A stretch of DNA of 64,000 nt from SAR202 cluster bacterium (GTDB lineage: Bacteria; Chloroflexota; Dehalococcoidia; Lucifugimonadales; UBA2962): assembly GCA_022447925.1 (NCBI GenBank), contig JAKUTS010000008.1, positions 26,867 through 90,866 of the forward strand, in the 5' to 3' direction. This document shows positions 17,577-26,154 of the stretch, piece after piece; within the stretch, counting starts at the first letter, position 1, and every line of letters begins with the position of its first letter. Below the pieces are notes generated by a model, which saw only the letters and a list, made by a program, of their open reading frames with translations, searched no databases and had not been told where the DNA came from. The position numbers were made by a program, and so were the translations under genes.

Positions 17577-17661
17577 GGGGTCCTGGCCATGAGGTACACT
17601 CATTCACCTGTAAGTAAACAGGCGAAAGGTCCTCAAGGGTGTTCGGCCAGAACCCGTTTTT
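17577..17661 (+). ncRNA. Candidate pseudoknotted structured RNA upstream of aroC
   Basis: In the 377-bp gap 17344-17720 an 80-nt segment can fold compactly. An enclosing stem P1 pairs 17578-17588 with 17645-17655 (11 positions, one C-A mismatch). Inside, TGAGG 17590-17594 pairs with CCTCA 17631-17635; a hairpin CCTGT/ACAGG (17607-17611/17618-17622) has a 6-nt loop; and ACACTC 17596-17601 pairs with GGGTGT 17637-17642, crossing the second stem to form a pseudoknot. P1 is followed at once by GTTTTTG, a possible U-tract. aroC begins 60 bp further on. It does not match SRP RNA, T-box, glycine, ZTP, SAM-I or glmS consensus that I know. It could be a riboswitch, a self-terminating small RNA or a terminator. 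The rest of the gap shows no gene. Confidence 0.45.
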
Positions 17662-17720
17662 GTCCGAATTATTATGCTAATTCTAATCTGATTTCGTCTA
17701 TTTGATGTTACCATAAATGT

Positions 17721-18800
17721 ATGAGTAATACGTTAGGTAAAATTTTTAGAATCACGACGTGGGGTGAGTCTCACGGAGAAGGTATTGGGGTTGTAATTGA
17801 TGGATGTCCTGCCGGAATACCTTTATCTATTTCAGATATACAAACTGAATTGGATAGGCGTCGTCCAGGTCAAAGTCAAATAACAACACAAAGACGCGAG
17901 GCAGATAAACCATTAATTTTATCTGGTGTTTTTAATGAGGTCACTTTAGGTACGCCAATAATGATAATGGTAAAAAACCAGGATGCTCGTGGTAAAGATT
18001 ACCAAGAAACAGAGCAGACCTTTAGGCCTTCACACGCAGATTACACATATGAAGCAAAATATGGGATAAGGGATTGGAAAGGTGGTGGACGCGCAAGCGC
18101 GAGAGAAACTGTGGGCAGGGTAGCAGCAGGGGCGATAGCGCAGAAAATTCTATCGACTCACAATATAGAAATTGTGGGATATGTAAAGAAAGTTTGGAAT
18201 ATAGTTGCGGATGTTGATCCTGGTCATGTTACCAGGGAGGATGTTGAGATAAATGAGGTGAGGTGTCCAGACACAGCTATAGCAAAAACAATGATTGAAA
18301 GGATTAAGAAGGCACGCAAGGAAGGAGATTCATTGGGAGGGGTCGTTGAACTCGTTGCTCGGGGAGTCCCGCCTGGCCTTGGTGAGCCTGTATTCGATAA
18401 ATTAGATGCAATGTTGGCAAGTGCTTTATTATCTTTGCCTGCTTGCAAGGGCTTTGAGATAGGATCTGGCTTCGCGGGTACATCCATGACAGGCTCTGAA
18501 CATAATGATGCTTTTTATAATGACGGTGGCAGAATTAGAACGCGCACGAATCACTCTGGAGGAGTTCAGGGTGGAATATCCAATGGTGAAAACATCGTGT
18601 TACGAGCGGCTTTCAAGCCCACTGCTACTATTGCAAAAGAACAGAGTACCGTAAATAAATTGGGTAAAGAGACTACTATCAAAGGTAGAGGTCGTCATGA
18701 TCCGTGCGTTCTGCCGAGAGCAGTGCCAATGGTAGAATCAATGGTCGCTTTGACCCTCTGTGATCTTTTACTAAGACAATCGGTTAATCCGACTCCGTAA
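17721..18800 (+). CDS. aroC: Chorismate synthase
   Basis: Last step of the shikimate pathway: converts EPSP to chorismate using reduced FMN. The 359-residue product carries the family signatures [17 protein letters not shown] near the N-terminus, the RRPGQ loop with TQRREAD, and [16 protein letters not shown] in the middle, then [17 protein letters not shown] at the C-terminus. No Shine-Dalgarno sequence is evident before the ATG. The candidate structured RNA just upstream could control it. No other shikimate gene is in the window. Confidence 0.97.
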   Translation: MSNTLGKIFRITTWGESHGEGIGVVIDGCPAGIPLSISDIQTELDRRRPGQSQITTQRREADKPLILSGVFNEVTLGTPIMIMVKNQDARGKDYQETEQTFRPSHADYTYEAKYGIRDWKGGGRASARETVGRVAAGAIAQKILSTHNIEIVGYVKKVWNIVADVDPGHVTREDVEINEVRCPDTAIAKTMIERIKKARKEGDSLGGVVELVARGVPPGLGEPVFDKLDAMLASALLSLPACKGFEIGSGFAGTSMTGSEHNDAFYNDGGRIRTRTNHSGGVQGGISNGENIVLRAAFKPTATIAKEQSTVNKLGKETTIKGRGRHDPCVLPRAVPMVESMVALTLCDLLLRQSVNPTP

Positions 18801-18832
18801 TTCTAGATAGCTCTATCAACTCTATCTAAAGG

Positions 18833-19618
18833 TCAAGTCACAGCTGAGGATCCACCATCAATATTTATTGCTGTGCCGGTAATATAAGAAGCTCTGTCTG
18901 AAGCTAAAAACACTATTAAGTCCGCGACTTCCTCTGCCTCACCAAATCTGCCTATAGGTACGTTGCTGCCATTTTTAGCGTACCATTCATCCAAAGTGTT
19001 ATGCTTTTTATTTTCAGATAACCAAGTGCGTTCATGCTGAGCACTTTTAATTAAACCGACACAAATCGTATTAATTAAAATACCGTCTTTGGCATAATCA
19101 AGTGACATCTCTTTGGTTAATGCTATTCCGGCTGCACGTGAAACTGAAGTAGGAACAGAAGCTGGGCCGGGGGCTTTACCCCCAGGAGTCGTTATATTGA
19201 TTATCCGTCCCCAACTTTGCGCTTTCATATACGGCGCAACTAATCTGGAAAATCTAATTGCTCCCATTAACTTTAAATCCAGGTCTTCCCGCCATAAATC
19301 ATCTGTGATCTCCTGAAAGTGCCCGGCAGATGATCTTCCTGCATTATTAACCAGGATGTCTACGGATCCAAATAATCTTATAGCTTCCGACACGGCGTTT
19401 TCGATGTCTTCAAGTTTTGTGACATCGCAGGTTATTGGTAAGACTTTTGATGTCTTACCGTTAGAAATTTGTTCTGCGGTATTGTGCAAATGATCAGTTC
19501 GCCGTGCACAAATTATCACATTTGCTCCAGCACCAGCCAATCTGTCTGCTGCGGCCCTACCTATCCCGTCGCTTCCTCCGGTCACCAGCGCGTTTTTCCC
19601 ATTGAGATCTAAGTTCAA
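18833..19618 (-). CDS. Short-chain dehydrogenase/reductase
   Basis: NAD(P)-dependent classical SDR, 261 residues from the chosen start. Nucleotide motif TGGSDGIGRA, NNAGRSS, and a catalytic region where the usual YxxxK is replaced by SVSRAAGIALTKE: the tyrosine position appears to be Val-Ser, so the active site is atypical. A frame extends to 19723, but a perfect GGGAGGA (19627-19633) stands 8 nt before a TTG at 19618 and the SDR fold begins right there (LNGKNALVTGG). It therefore overlaps glcF by 62 bp and is probably translationally coupled to it. It may act on the glycolate-oxidase product or a related hydroxy acid; that is inference. Confidence 0.85.
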   Translation of the reverse strand: MNLDLNGKNALVTGGSDGIGRAAADRLAGAGANVIICARRTDHLHNTAEQISNGKTSKVLPITCDVTKLEDIENAVSEAIRLFGSVDILVNNAGRSSAGHFQEITDDLWREDLDLKLMGAIRFSRLVAPYMKAQSWGRIINITTPGGKAPGPASVPTSVSRAAGIALTKEMSLDYAKDGILINTICVGLIKSAQHERTWLSENKKHNTLDEWYAKNGSNVPIGRFGEAEEVADLIVFLASDRASYITGTAINIDGGSSAVT

Positions 19619-21020
19619 GTCGCTCTTCCTCCCATGCTGATTCATTAATTGATATGCTTTCTGTTTCAGTTTCGTTTTCAATTCGTTCTGCCCGATAACT
19701 TTGATCCAAAAGGTCGGTAACATACTTCACTTGCACTGGCATATTCGTTTTTTGAGCACCCTGATTCATCTGCATCCAACATCCGGGATTTCCAGTTGTA
19801 ACGATTTGTGCGCCTGTTTCTTCTACAGTTTTCATTTTGTCGTCCATCAAATTCAAAGACATTTGATGTTGAGTGATTACATAGGTACCACCAGCGCCGC
19901 AGCACCGGTCAGAATTTCTCATTTCAATTAAATTCAAGCCAGGTATGAGCTTTAAAAGTTCCCTTGGTTGACTTCTAATTTTCTGGGTATGCGCTAAATG
20001 GCAGGGGTCTTGGTAAGTTACGCTTGACTCTAATCGACCTTTTGGCGGGTCGATCGGAAGTTCATACAAGAATTCATTTATATCCTTAACCTTAGATTCC
20101 AACTGCTTTGCTTTATCAATATATACTTCATCGTCTTTTAGTAATTCCCCATATTCTTTCATTCGTGTGCTACATCCTGCAGAAGAGGAAAGTACTGCAT
20201 CAATGTCTTTTGACAGAAAGGCATCAATATTTCTTCTCGCCATATCCCTGGCTTTTACTAAGTCACCAACATGACTATGAATCGCGCCGCAGCAACCTTG
20301 TTCTTTCGGAACTATAACTTTAACTCCATTTCTAGTAAGAACTCGTATCGCTGATCTCATTTCTGGCCCGTTAATTAAAGGCATTATGCAACCTGATAGT
20401 AGTCCGACAGTTTTTTTAGGCTCACCAAAAGGATGATAGGTTTGTCCATCTGCCGAGAAAAACTTATCGGATAGTCTAGGCATGGAATCGTGTAAACTTC
20501 CAAGGTTGCCCGGTATAAGGTGTAATACCTTTAAAACTGATACCAGTTTATGCATACCGGTTTTTTGATATATTCTCATTGTTCCAACTAACCCTGAAAG
20601 TATTATTTGGTCGGCAAGAATTCTGCGCAGTAATAGCCAATTAACCCCCTTGGTCAGAATAGATGTTTTTCGCGATTCACTTACCTGTGACATCGTTTTT
20701 TCAATTAAGTTGCCATATGGCACACCTGAAGGACAGACGTCCTCGCAGGCTCTACACTGTATGCACATATCCCAGTGATCAATGACATCATTGTTCATTG
20801 TAAGCCTGCCTTCTATTACTCCTTTCATCAGGGCTATCCGACCTCGTGGAGATTCGGTTTCTAGACCCGTTTGAACGTATGTAGGGCAAGCCTGCAGGCA
20901 GAACCCGCAATGTACGCACTTGTATAGGTCTTCTTCTAATGGTGGATTTGAGAAAGGAAACCCTTTTAAAATGCCGTCAACCTTAACTTTGTTTTTTGAG
21001 TTGGTATTTATGTCATTCAT
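19557..21020 (-). CDS. glcF: Glycolate oxidase iron-sulfur subunit (GlcF-like)
   Basis: Electron-transfer subunit of a GlcDEF-type oxidase. Two ferredoxin-like clusters lie near the N-terminus (CVHCGFCLQACPTY and CIQCRACEDVCPSG), and two CCG-type cysteine-rich domains follow (LLSGCIMPL...GCCGAIHSH; DPCHLAH...RCCGAGGTY). At 487 residues it is longer than typical GlcF (about 410) because of a charged C-terminal tail of about 55 residues, rich in Glu and Arg. That tail overlaps the start of the downstream SDR gene by 62 bp. It lies 10 bp after glcE. Confidence 0.9.
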   Translation of the reverse strand: MNDINTNSKNKVKVDGILKGFPFSNPPLEEDLYKCVHCGFCLQACPTYVQTGLETESPRGRIALMKGVIEGRLTMNNDVIDHWDMCIQCRACEDVCPSGVPYGNLIEKTMSQVSESRKTSILTKGVNWLLLRRILADQIILSGLVGTMRIYQKTGMHKLVSVLKVLHLIPGNLGSLHDSMPRLSDKFFSADGQTYHPFGEPKKTVGLLSGCIMPLINGPEMRSAIRVLTRNGVKVIVPKEQGCCGAIHSHVGDLVKARDMARRNIDAFLSKDIDAVLSSSAGCSTRMKEYGELLKDDEVYIDKAKQLESKVKDINEFLYELPIDPPKGRLESSVTYQDPCHLAHTQKIRSQPRELLKLIPGLNLIEMRNSDRCCGAGGTYVITQHQMSLNLMDDKMKTVEETGAQIVTTGNPGCWMQMNQGAQKTNMPVQVKYVTDLLDQSYRAERIENETETESISINESAWEEERLELRSQWEKRAGDRRKRRDR

Positions 21021-21030
21021 GATATGCGCT

Positions 21031-22374
21031 TTAGAATAATCGTCCGGGGTTTAGAATGTTTAATGGATCATAATTTGATTTAAGACTTTTAAATGTTTTC
21101 TCGTTTTGTTCAAATCCATCCCAAACACCGAAATCTTCTTTAATAAATTCGGGACCTTGTTCAACAACGGCAGTGCCTCTACGTTGCCTAACTAATCTTC
21201 TCACATCAGAAACGATCTCCCCGAATTTCTTTTGATCAGCATTCTTACTCACATCATATACGTGAAACAGTATGGTTCCATGTCCAATATTAGTGGACAA
21301 TCCTGGCATCAGACCTTTGGTTATCGTAGTGCTCTCCAAAGACCCAAGGATGTCTCCAACAGTATTTGGAGGCAAGGATATCCTCATAGACAAATAAGGT
21401 TTCGTATCTGAGTTCCATCCAAAGTCAGAAATTTTTTGCCAAACATCTTCTTGTTCCTGCTCTCTAATTTGACTGACAGTTTTAGGATTATGTTGTTTTA
21501 ACAATGAATCGACCTCATCTATGCAGCGTTTTAAGCTGAGGTTTTTGCCAAATAAACGTACTGCAATTAGATGTCCTGGTTTAATTGATTTAATATTTAA
21601 ATGGTGTAAAGCACCTGGATTTATATAAGATAAGCACAGTTTGTTAATCTTCGATCGAAAAATCGACATTGATGCATTATATGCATCTGCCTGACTAGCA
21701 AAGGTCGTTATTACACTGACTTCATTCTCAGGCTTTGGAAGCACTTTGAAAGACACTTCTGATATTACTGCTAACGTGCCTAAGCCTCCGATATGCAACC
21801 TGGACATTTCGTAACCACTGACATTTTTCATAACTTGTCCGCCGCTTTTACTGATTACTCCGTCTGGATGAACTGTTTTCATACCGGTTACCAGATCTCG
21901 TAGGGTTCCATTTAACCATGTCAGTGATCCCGATGTGCCAATTGCCAGAATCCCTCCTATAGTGGATCTTTGAGCTAATGGGGCTGATATAGGTAGAAAC
22001 TGATTATTTTTCTGTAATTGTTTTTGTAGTTTTTCTAAAGTTATTCCAGCTTGAACTGTGATGCTAAGATCGGATGGTTTATAGTCAATGACTTTGTCTA
22101 ACTTATTTAAAGTGAGTCCTAAATCATACTGTGTTGGCTTATTACCAATAGCAAGGCGTGTAGCCCCACCGATGGGGCATACAGTTAAGTCATATTCTGA
22201 TGCTTTTCTTAAAGATTCAGATATGTGTTCATTTGATATAGGGCTTAATACGATAGTCGGACTGACATTATCAATTGAATGATAATCTGAAGGCGATGTT
22301 AGTTCATCTTTAAGAGATTGACTTAAAGATTTAACAAAATCAGCTGTATTTTTTTGTTTAATTGTTTGATTCAA
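21031..22374 (-). CDS. glcE: Glycolate oxidase FAD-binding subunit (GlcE-like)
   Basis: FAD-binding PCMH-type oxidoreductase subunit, 447 residues. The FAD domain has VCPIGGATRLAIG, IGGILAIGTSGSLTW and KTVHPDGVISKSGG with NVSGYEMSRLHIGGLGTLAVISEVSF, the usual GlcE pattern. The C-terminus ends LNPGRLF like other family members. GlcE supports glycolate dehydrogenase activity alongside GlcD. It sits 6 bp after glcD and 10 bp before glcF. The substrate may be glycolate or D-lactate. Confidence 0.88.
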   Translation of the reverse strand: MNQTIKQKNTADFVKSLSQSLKDELTSPSDYHSIDNVSPTIVLSPISNEHISESLRKASEYDLTVCPIGGATRLAIGNKPTQYDLGLTLNKLDKVIDYKPSDLSITVQAGITLEKLQKQLQKNNQFLPISAPLAQRSTIGGILAIGTSGSLTWLNGTLRDLVTGMKTVHPDGVISKSGGQVMKNVSGYEMSRLHIGGLGTLAVISEVSFKVLPKPENEVSVITTFASQADAYNASMSIFRSKINKLCLSYINPGALHHLNIKSIKPGHLIAVRLFGKNLSLKRCIDEVDSLLKQHNPKTVSQIREQEQEDVWQKISDFGWNSDTKPYLSMRISLPPNTVGDILGSLESTTITKGLMPGLSTNIGHGTILFHVYDVSKNADQKKFGEIVSDVRRLVRQRRGTAVVEQGPEFIKEDFGVWDGFEQNEKTFKSLKSNYDPLNILNPGRLF

Positions 22375-22380
22375 CTTTAG

Positions 22381-23832
22381 TTAAATGTATGCACCTTTGC
22401 CGGTATTGGATACGGAAGAAGACTGAGAAAAAGTGGTGGTGGTGGCAGACTCAGCTTTATCGGGAAATATTTTACCTGGGTTGAGCAGTGATTTTTTATC
22501 GAATACAGTTTTTAATTTAGACATTGAGTCTAAGTCATCATTATTAAACATATACGGCATCAATTCACGTTTTTCTATACCAATGCCATGTTCGCCTGAC
22601 AGTGCTCCGCCTGCATCTACACACAGTTTAAGAATTATGCCACCAATTTCGAATGCAATTTTAGTCTCTTTATCATTTCTTTCGTCAAACAATATTGCTG
22701 GATGCAAATTACCATCGCCAGCATGTAAGACATTTGCTATAGGTACGTTATATTCAGCTGAAATCTCTTTGATTTTACTCATTACTTCAACAAGTTTGCT
22801 TGGTGGAATAGTACCGTCTATTAAGTAATAGTTCGGTGCCAGTCTCCCTAGCGCGCTTAATGCGCCTTTACGCCCAGCCCAAAGCTTAGTTCTATCCAGT
22901 TCAGTTTTAGCAGTTCTTATTTCAAGAGGATTGTATTTACTCATTACTTTTTCGATATCAGCAACATCTTCTTCTACTAATTCGGCTAGGCCTTCAACTT
23001 CCACGAGAAGCACTGCTCCTGCGTTTTCCGGATACCCAGCATTTACAGCAGGTTCGGCCGCTTTTATAGCTAAATCATCCATCATTTCCATTGCAGCTGG
23101 AACGATTCCAGAACTTATAACTGCAGATACCGCGGCGCTTGCTTGGTCTAAATCTTGGTATATTGCTAACAATGTTTTTACTGATTCGGGCTTTCTGCTT
23201 AGTCTTAATATAGCTTTAGTTACTATCGATAACGTCCCTTCCGAGCCAATCATTATGCCTCTAAGGTCATATCCTGGATGTTCTCGTGTTCTACCTCCAT
23301 ACCAAGATATCTCTCCGTCAGCGTCCACTACCTCTATTCCGAGTACATGGTTCGTAGTAACGCCGTACGCTAGGCAGTGGGGACCACCTGAATTTTCTGC
23401 AATATTGCCTCCAATTGTGCAGGCCTGTTGACTCGATGGGTCTGGAGCATAGTACAAATCAAACTTTGATACAGCTTGAGTTAGTTCAAGGTTTACAACA
23501 CCTGGCTCAACAACGGCGATTTGGTTTTCGGGATCGATTTCTAAAATTTGATTCATACGTGTAAGTGATAGAAGTATTCCACCTTGTTCCGCGATTGCTC
23601 CTCCGCTCAGGCCTGTGCCAGCACCACGAGCCACGATGGCTATTTCTGCCGTTGATGCAATTTTCATCAACTCAGAAATTTCGTTTGTGGATTTGGGTAA
23701 TACCACGACTGTAGGTTGAGACCTATCAACAGATCCATCATATTCGAAAGTTATTAGGTCAGAGTCTTTATTAAGAACGTATTGCTTACCAACTACTGCC
23801 TGTAAACGTTTTATTAATTTAGCGTCGATCAT
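22381..23832 (-). CDS. glcD: Glycolate oxidase subunit GlcD (FAD-linked)
   Basis: Catalytic FAD-linked subunit oxidising glycolate, D-lactate or a similar 2-hydroxy acid. The 483 residues hold the PCMH FAD motifs VARGAGTGLSGGA, IGGNIAENSGGPHCLAYG and IGSEGTLSIVT, and the C-terminal substrate domain with VLHAGDGNLHP (metal-site histidines) and SGEHGIGIEKRE, ending LNPGKIFP. It leads a minus-strand glcD-glcE-glcF-SDR operon that diverges from the glycan locus across 104 bp. A TAACAT box 6 nt before the ATG could mean a leaderless message. Confidence 0.93.
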   Translation of the reverse strand: MIDAKLIKRLQAVVGKQYVLNKDSDLITFEYDGSVDRSQPTVVVLPKSTNEISELMKIASTAEIAIVARGAGTGLSGGAIAEQGGILLSLTRMNQILEIDPENQIAVVEPGVVNLELTQAVSKFDLYYAPDPSSQQACTIGGNIAENSGGPHCLAYGVTTNHVLGIEVVDADGEISWYGGRTREHPGYDLRGIMIGSEGTLSIVTKAILRLSRKPESVKTLLAIYQDLDQASAAVSAVISSGIVPAAMEMMDDLAIKAAEPAVNAGYPENAGAVLLVEVEGLAELVEEDVADIEKVMSKYNPLEIRTAKTELDRTKLWAGRKGALSALGRLAPNYYLIDGTIPPSKLVEVMSKIKEISAEYNVPIANVLHAGDGNLHPAILFDERNDKETKIAFEIGGIILKLCVDAGGALSGEHGIGIEKRELMPYMFNNDDLDSMSKLKTVFDKKSLLNPGKIFPDKAESATTTTFSQSSSVSNTGKGAYI

Positions 23833-23924
23833 TTTGTTATGTTATTTGAATTAATCCTTGATGATCAATGGTGTGTCTGAAATTTATTAGTCTAAATACT
23901 AGTTTAGTAGGAATTTAATTATCG

Positions 23925-23930
23925 TATAAT
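23925..23930 (+). promoter_or_regulatory. -10 box of the glycan locus (leaderless)
   Basis: A perfect TATAAT lies exactly 6 nt before the ATG at 23937, so transcription should begin at or next to the A of the start codon. No ribosome site can fit. The -35 region (TTTAGT-like) is poor. Confidence 0.5.
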
Positions 23931-23936
23931 CCGCCT

Positions 23937-26060
23937 ATGGATAAAATGTCCTCATATTTAAATATATCTAGCGCAGAAAAGCCTCTTCTGTTTCTTATCA
24001 GAGCAAGTATCTTATTAGTGCTTTTAATACCTCTGATTGTTACTTCGGATCCGCTTCCTCAAAACATGCAGACTTTTTACCCATATATCGTAGGTAAAGC
24101 TCTGTTTGCTCGATTAATGATAATCATTTCACTATCATTATGGCTCATATTGATCATTAATCGTACAGAATATAGGCCTAAGAAATCCTGGATTTTATCT
24201 GCCTTCACTATTTTTCTGTTTGGCAGCCTTATCGCTTCGCTCTTTGGTGTAGGTCCTACAAGAAGCTTTTGGTCAAATTACGAACGTATGCAGGGAATAG
24301 TAGATTTAATTCATTGGTTCGCATTTGTAGTTGTAGCAGTTTCAGTATTTAGAGACATAAAGTCGATTAGAACTCTTTTGAAATTCAACGTTGGGGTAAG
24401 TGTGATAGTGGCTTTATTGGGAATAGCTCAAAAATATGGAATAGGCATACCAGGATTTCCATATTTAGGAATGGATGGTTTGCTTCGAGTTGATTCGACA
24501 TTAGGCAACCCAACATTTATGGGCGCTTACATGATGACATCAATTTTGATAGCAGCAGGTCTTTTAGCAAACTCATTGCGTAATTTAACTTTGATATCTG
24601 ACTGGACTAAACAGCATTTAGCAAATGCTAAAACTAGAAACATTATACTCGCGCCGATACCTTGGGTATTTGCCATCGGAATAAACTTTTGGGTCATGAT
24701 GATGACTGGAGCTAGAGGCGCATTGTTTGGATTAGCTGCTGGATTAATTTTATGCCTATTAATATATCTTTTTAAAGATAAAAATCGACATATACGCCTA
24801 TTGGCAGCCGTAAGTTTAGCGTGTATTTTAGCTATCTCTTTAATGTTTGTGTTCGCAAAAAGCTCATCTTTGGTTGAGAGAATGTCTCAGTCAAACAGAA
24901 TGGTAGCTATGTTATCAATTCTTGGGTCAGACGAAGACAGTTATTCAATACGGCGTGAATTAATTGATATAGGTTTTCAATCTTTTACTCAACGCCCCTT
25001 AACAGGTTGGGGCCCCGACAATTTCTATGTGGCTTATGATGCAAATGTTACGGCGGAGGCTTTCTCTAATATGGCCGCAACAGTAGATCAACCCCATAAC
25101 AAAGTTGTTGAAGAGTTAGCTACCAAGGGGGTTATCGGTTTTATACCTTATTTCACTATATGGATTTTAATTGGCGTTGTTTTCATTAGATATTTATGGA
25201 ACAGGTCAAACATTCATTGGGATTTAGTATTATTTTTAGCTGCAGCTTCAGTTGGGTATTTTGTACAAAATCTGTTCTTATTTGACACAGCATCCACTTC
25301 TTTACAGTTTTATCTATTGTTGAGCGTAGCGGTTTTGTTAGACCAGTCATCTCGGCAACAAGAAATTTCTCCAGTAAACGTAAACAAAAGACATCAGCAA
25401 CATCAAGTAGGCGTGTTGGGTTTTGATCGAATCAAAAGTATACAGCCGATGGTACTTGGTTTAAAGGGAATATGGAAAATGCCAGAGTTACATGTTCCTG
25501 TAGTTATCGCTCTTTTTGTTCTGGCATACATTTTTATTATCCATTTCCCTTTTTCTGGTAGCCACCACACAAAGGTGGCTCTTGAACAACCTTTATCTGC
25601 AATAGAAAGGATGTATCAGTACGATCTTGCGATTAGCAAATCACCTGTAATGTCGGGTTACCCAAGGATATTTTTGTTCATGTACCTCTCTGACGGCTGG
25701 AATATATTTACTGAAGATGAGCGTACAGCAGCAATTTATCTTGGTAAGAAACACTTTGCTGATGGAATTAAGTTAGAACCACGTAATTGGCGGATATATC
25801 TAGGCGCATGCCGACTATATCAGTCAGCTTCTTTTGAACATCCGGATCTATTAGATCGATGCAATCAGTATTTAGATGAGGTAGATAAAATTGCTCCCGA
25901 GCGAATTGAAACTTATGAAGCTCGAGCCAGGCAGTACTTGATCCAGGGGGACATTGCTGCAGCGCAATCGACCTTAAATGAATATTTGGAAATGAACCCT
26001 CGTTCAAGGCATCTATTAGAACCACTGTTAGACATCGCATTTCAGGAAGCAGAGAAATAA
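23937..26060 (+). CDS. O-antigen ligase/polymerase-like membrane protein with C-terminal TPR-like domain
   Basis: Polytopic protein of the Wzy/WaaL O-antigen ligase family, 707 residues, about 12 membrane helices. The periplasmic-loop signatures are TGARGALFGLAAG and the long loop RPLTGWGPDNFYVAYD ... DQPHNKVVEELATKGVIGF, including the conserved His. After about residue 545 the chain leaves the membrane as a helical domain whose end (GDIAAAQSTLNEYLEMNPRSRHL) looks like tetratricopeptide repeats. It either polymerises repeat units or attaches the finished glycan to its acceptor. It is the first gene of the 29-kb plus-strand locus. Confidence 0.85.
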   Translation: MDKMSSYLNISSAEKPLLFLIRASILLVLLIPLIVTSDPLPQNMQTFYPYIVGKALFARLMIIISLSLWLILIINRTEYRPKKSWILSAFTIFLFGSLIASLFGVGPTRSFWSNYERMQGIVDLIHWFAFVVVAVSVFRDIKSIRTLLKFNVGVSVIVALLGIAQKYGIGIPGFPYLGMDGLLRVDSTLGNPTFMGAYMMTSILIAAGLLANSLRNLTLISDWTKQHLANAKTRNIILAPIPWVFAIGINFWVMMMTGARGALFGLAAGLILCLLIYLFKDKNRHIRLLAAVSLACILAISLMFVFAKSSSLVERMSQSNRMVAMLSILGSDEDSYSIRRELIDIGFQSFTQRPLTGWGPDNFYVAYDANVTAEAFSNMAATVDQPHNKVVEELATKGVIGFIPYFTIWILIGVVFIRYLWNRSNIHWDLVLFLAAASVGYFVQNLFLFDTASTSLQFYLLLSVAVLLDQSSRQQEISPVNVNKRHQQHQVGVLGFDRIKSIQPMVLGLKGIWKMPELHVPVVIALFVLAYIFIIHFPFSGSHHTKVALEQPLSAIERMYQYDLAISKSPVMSGYPRIFLFMYLSDGWNIFTEDERTAAIYLGKKHFADGIKLEPRNWRIYLGACRLYQSASFEHPDLLDRCNQYLDEVDKIAPERIETYEARARQYLIQGDIAAAQSTLNEYLEMNPRSRHLLEPLLDIAFQEAEK

Positions 26061-26154
26061 CAAATTGAAAAATGATCTGCGTAAATATAATTCTCATGTC
26101 CCCGGATTATCAATATTATTGGTTTAGAAACTACATGCACAAGGAATCCTAATT

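Noticed and set aside
17577..17661. SRP (4.5S) RNA, T-box leader or HDV-like ribozyme
   Set aside because: The SRP tetraloop region and GGAAGGAAGC are absent, no T-box GGTGG...ACC antiterminator with tRNA-pairing bulge is seen, and there is no room for the HDV P4/J4-2 region.
18804..18828. Hairpin TAGATAG/CTATCTA between aroC and the SDR gene
   Set aside because: Only 7 bp with an 11-nt loop and no T-run; too weak to call a terminator.
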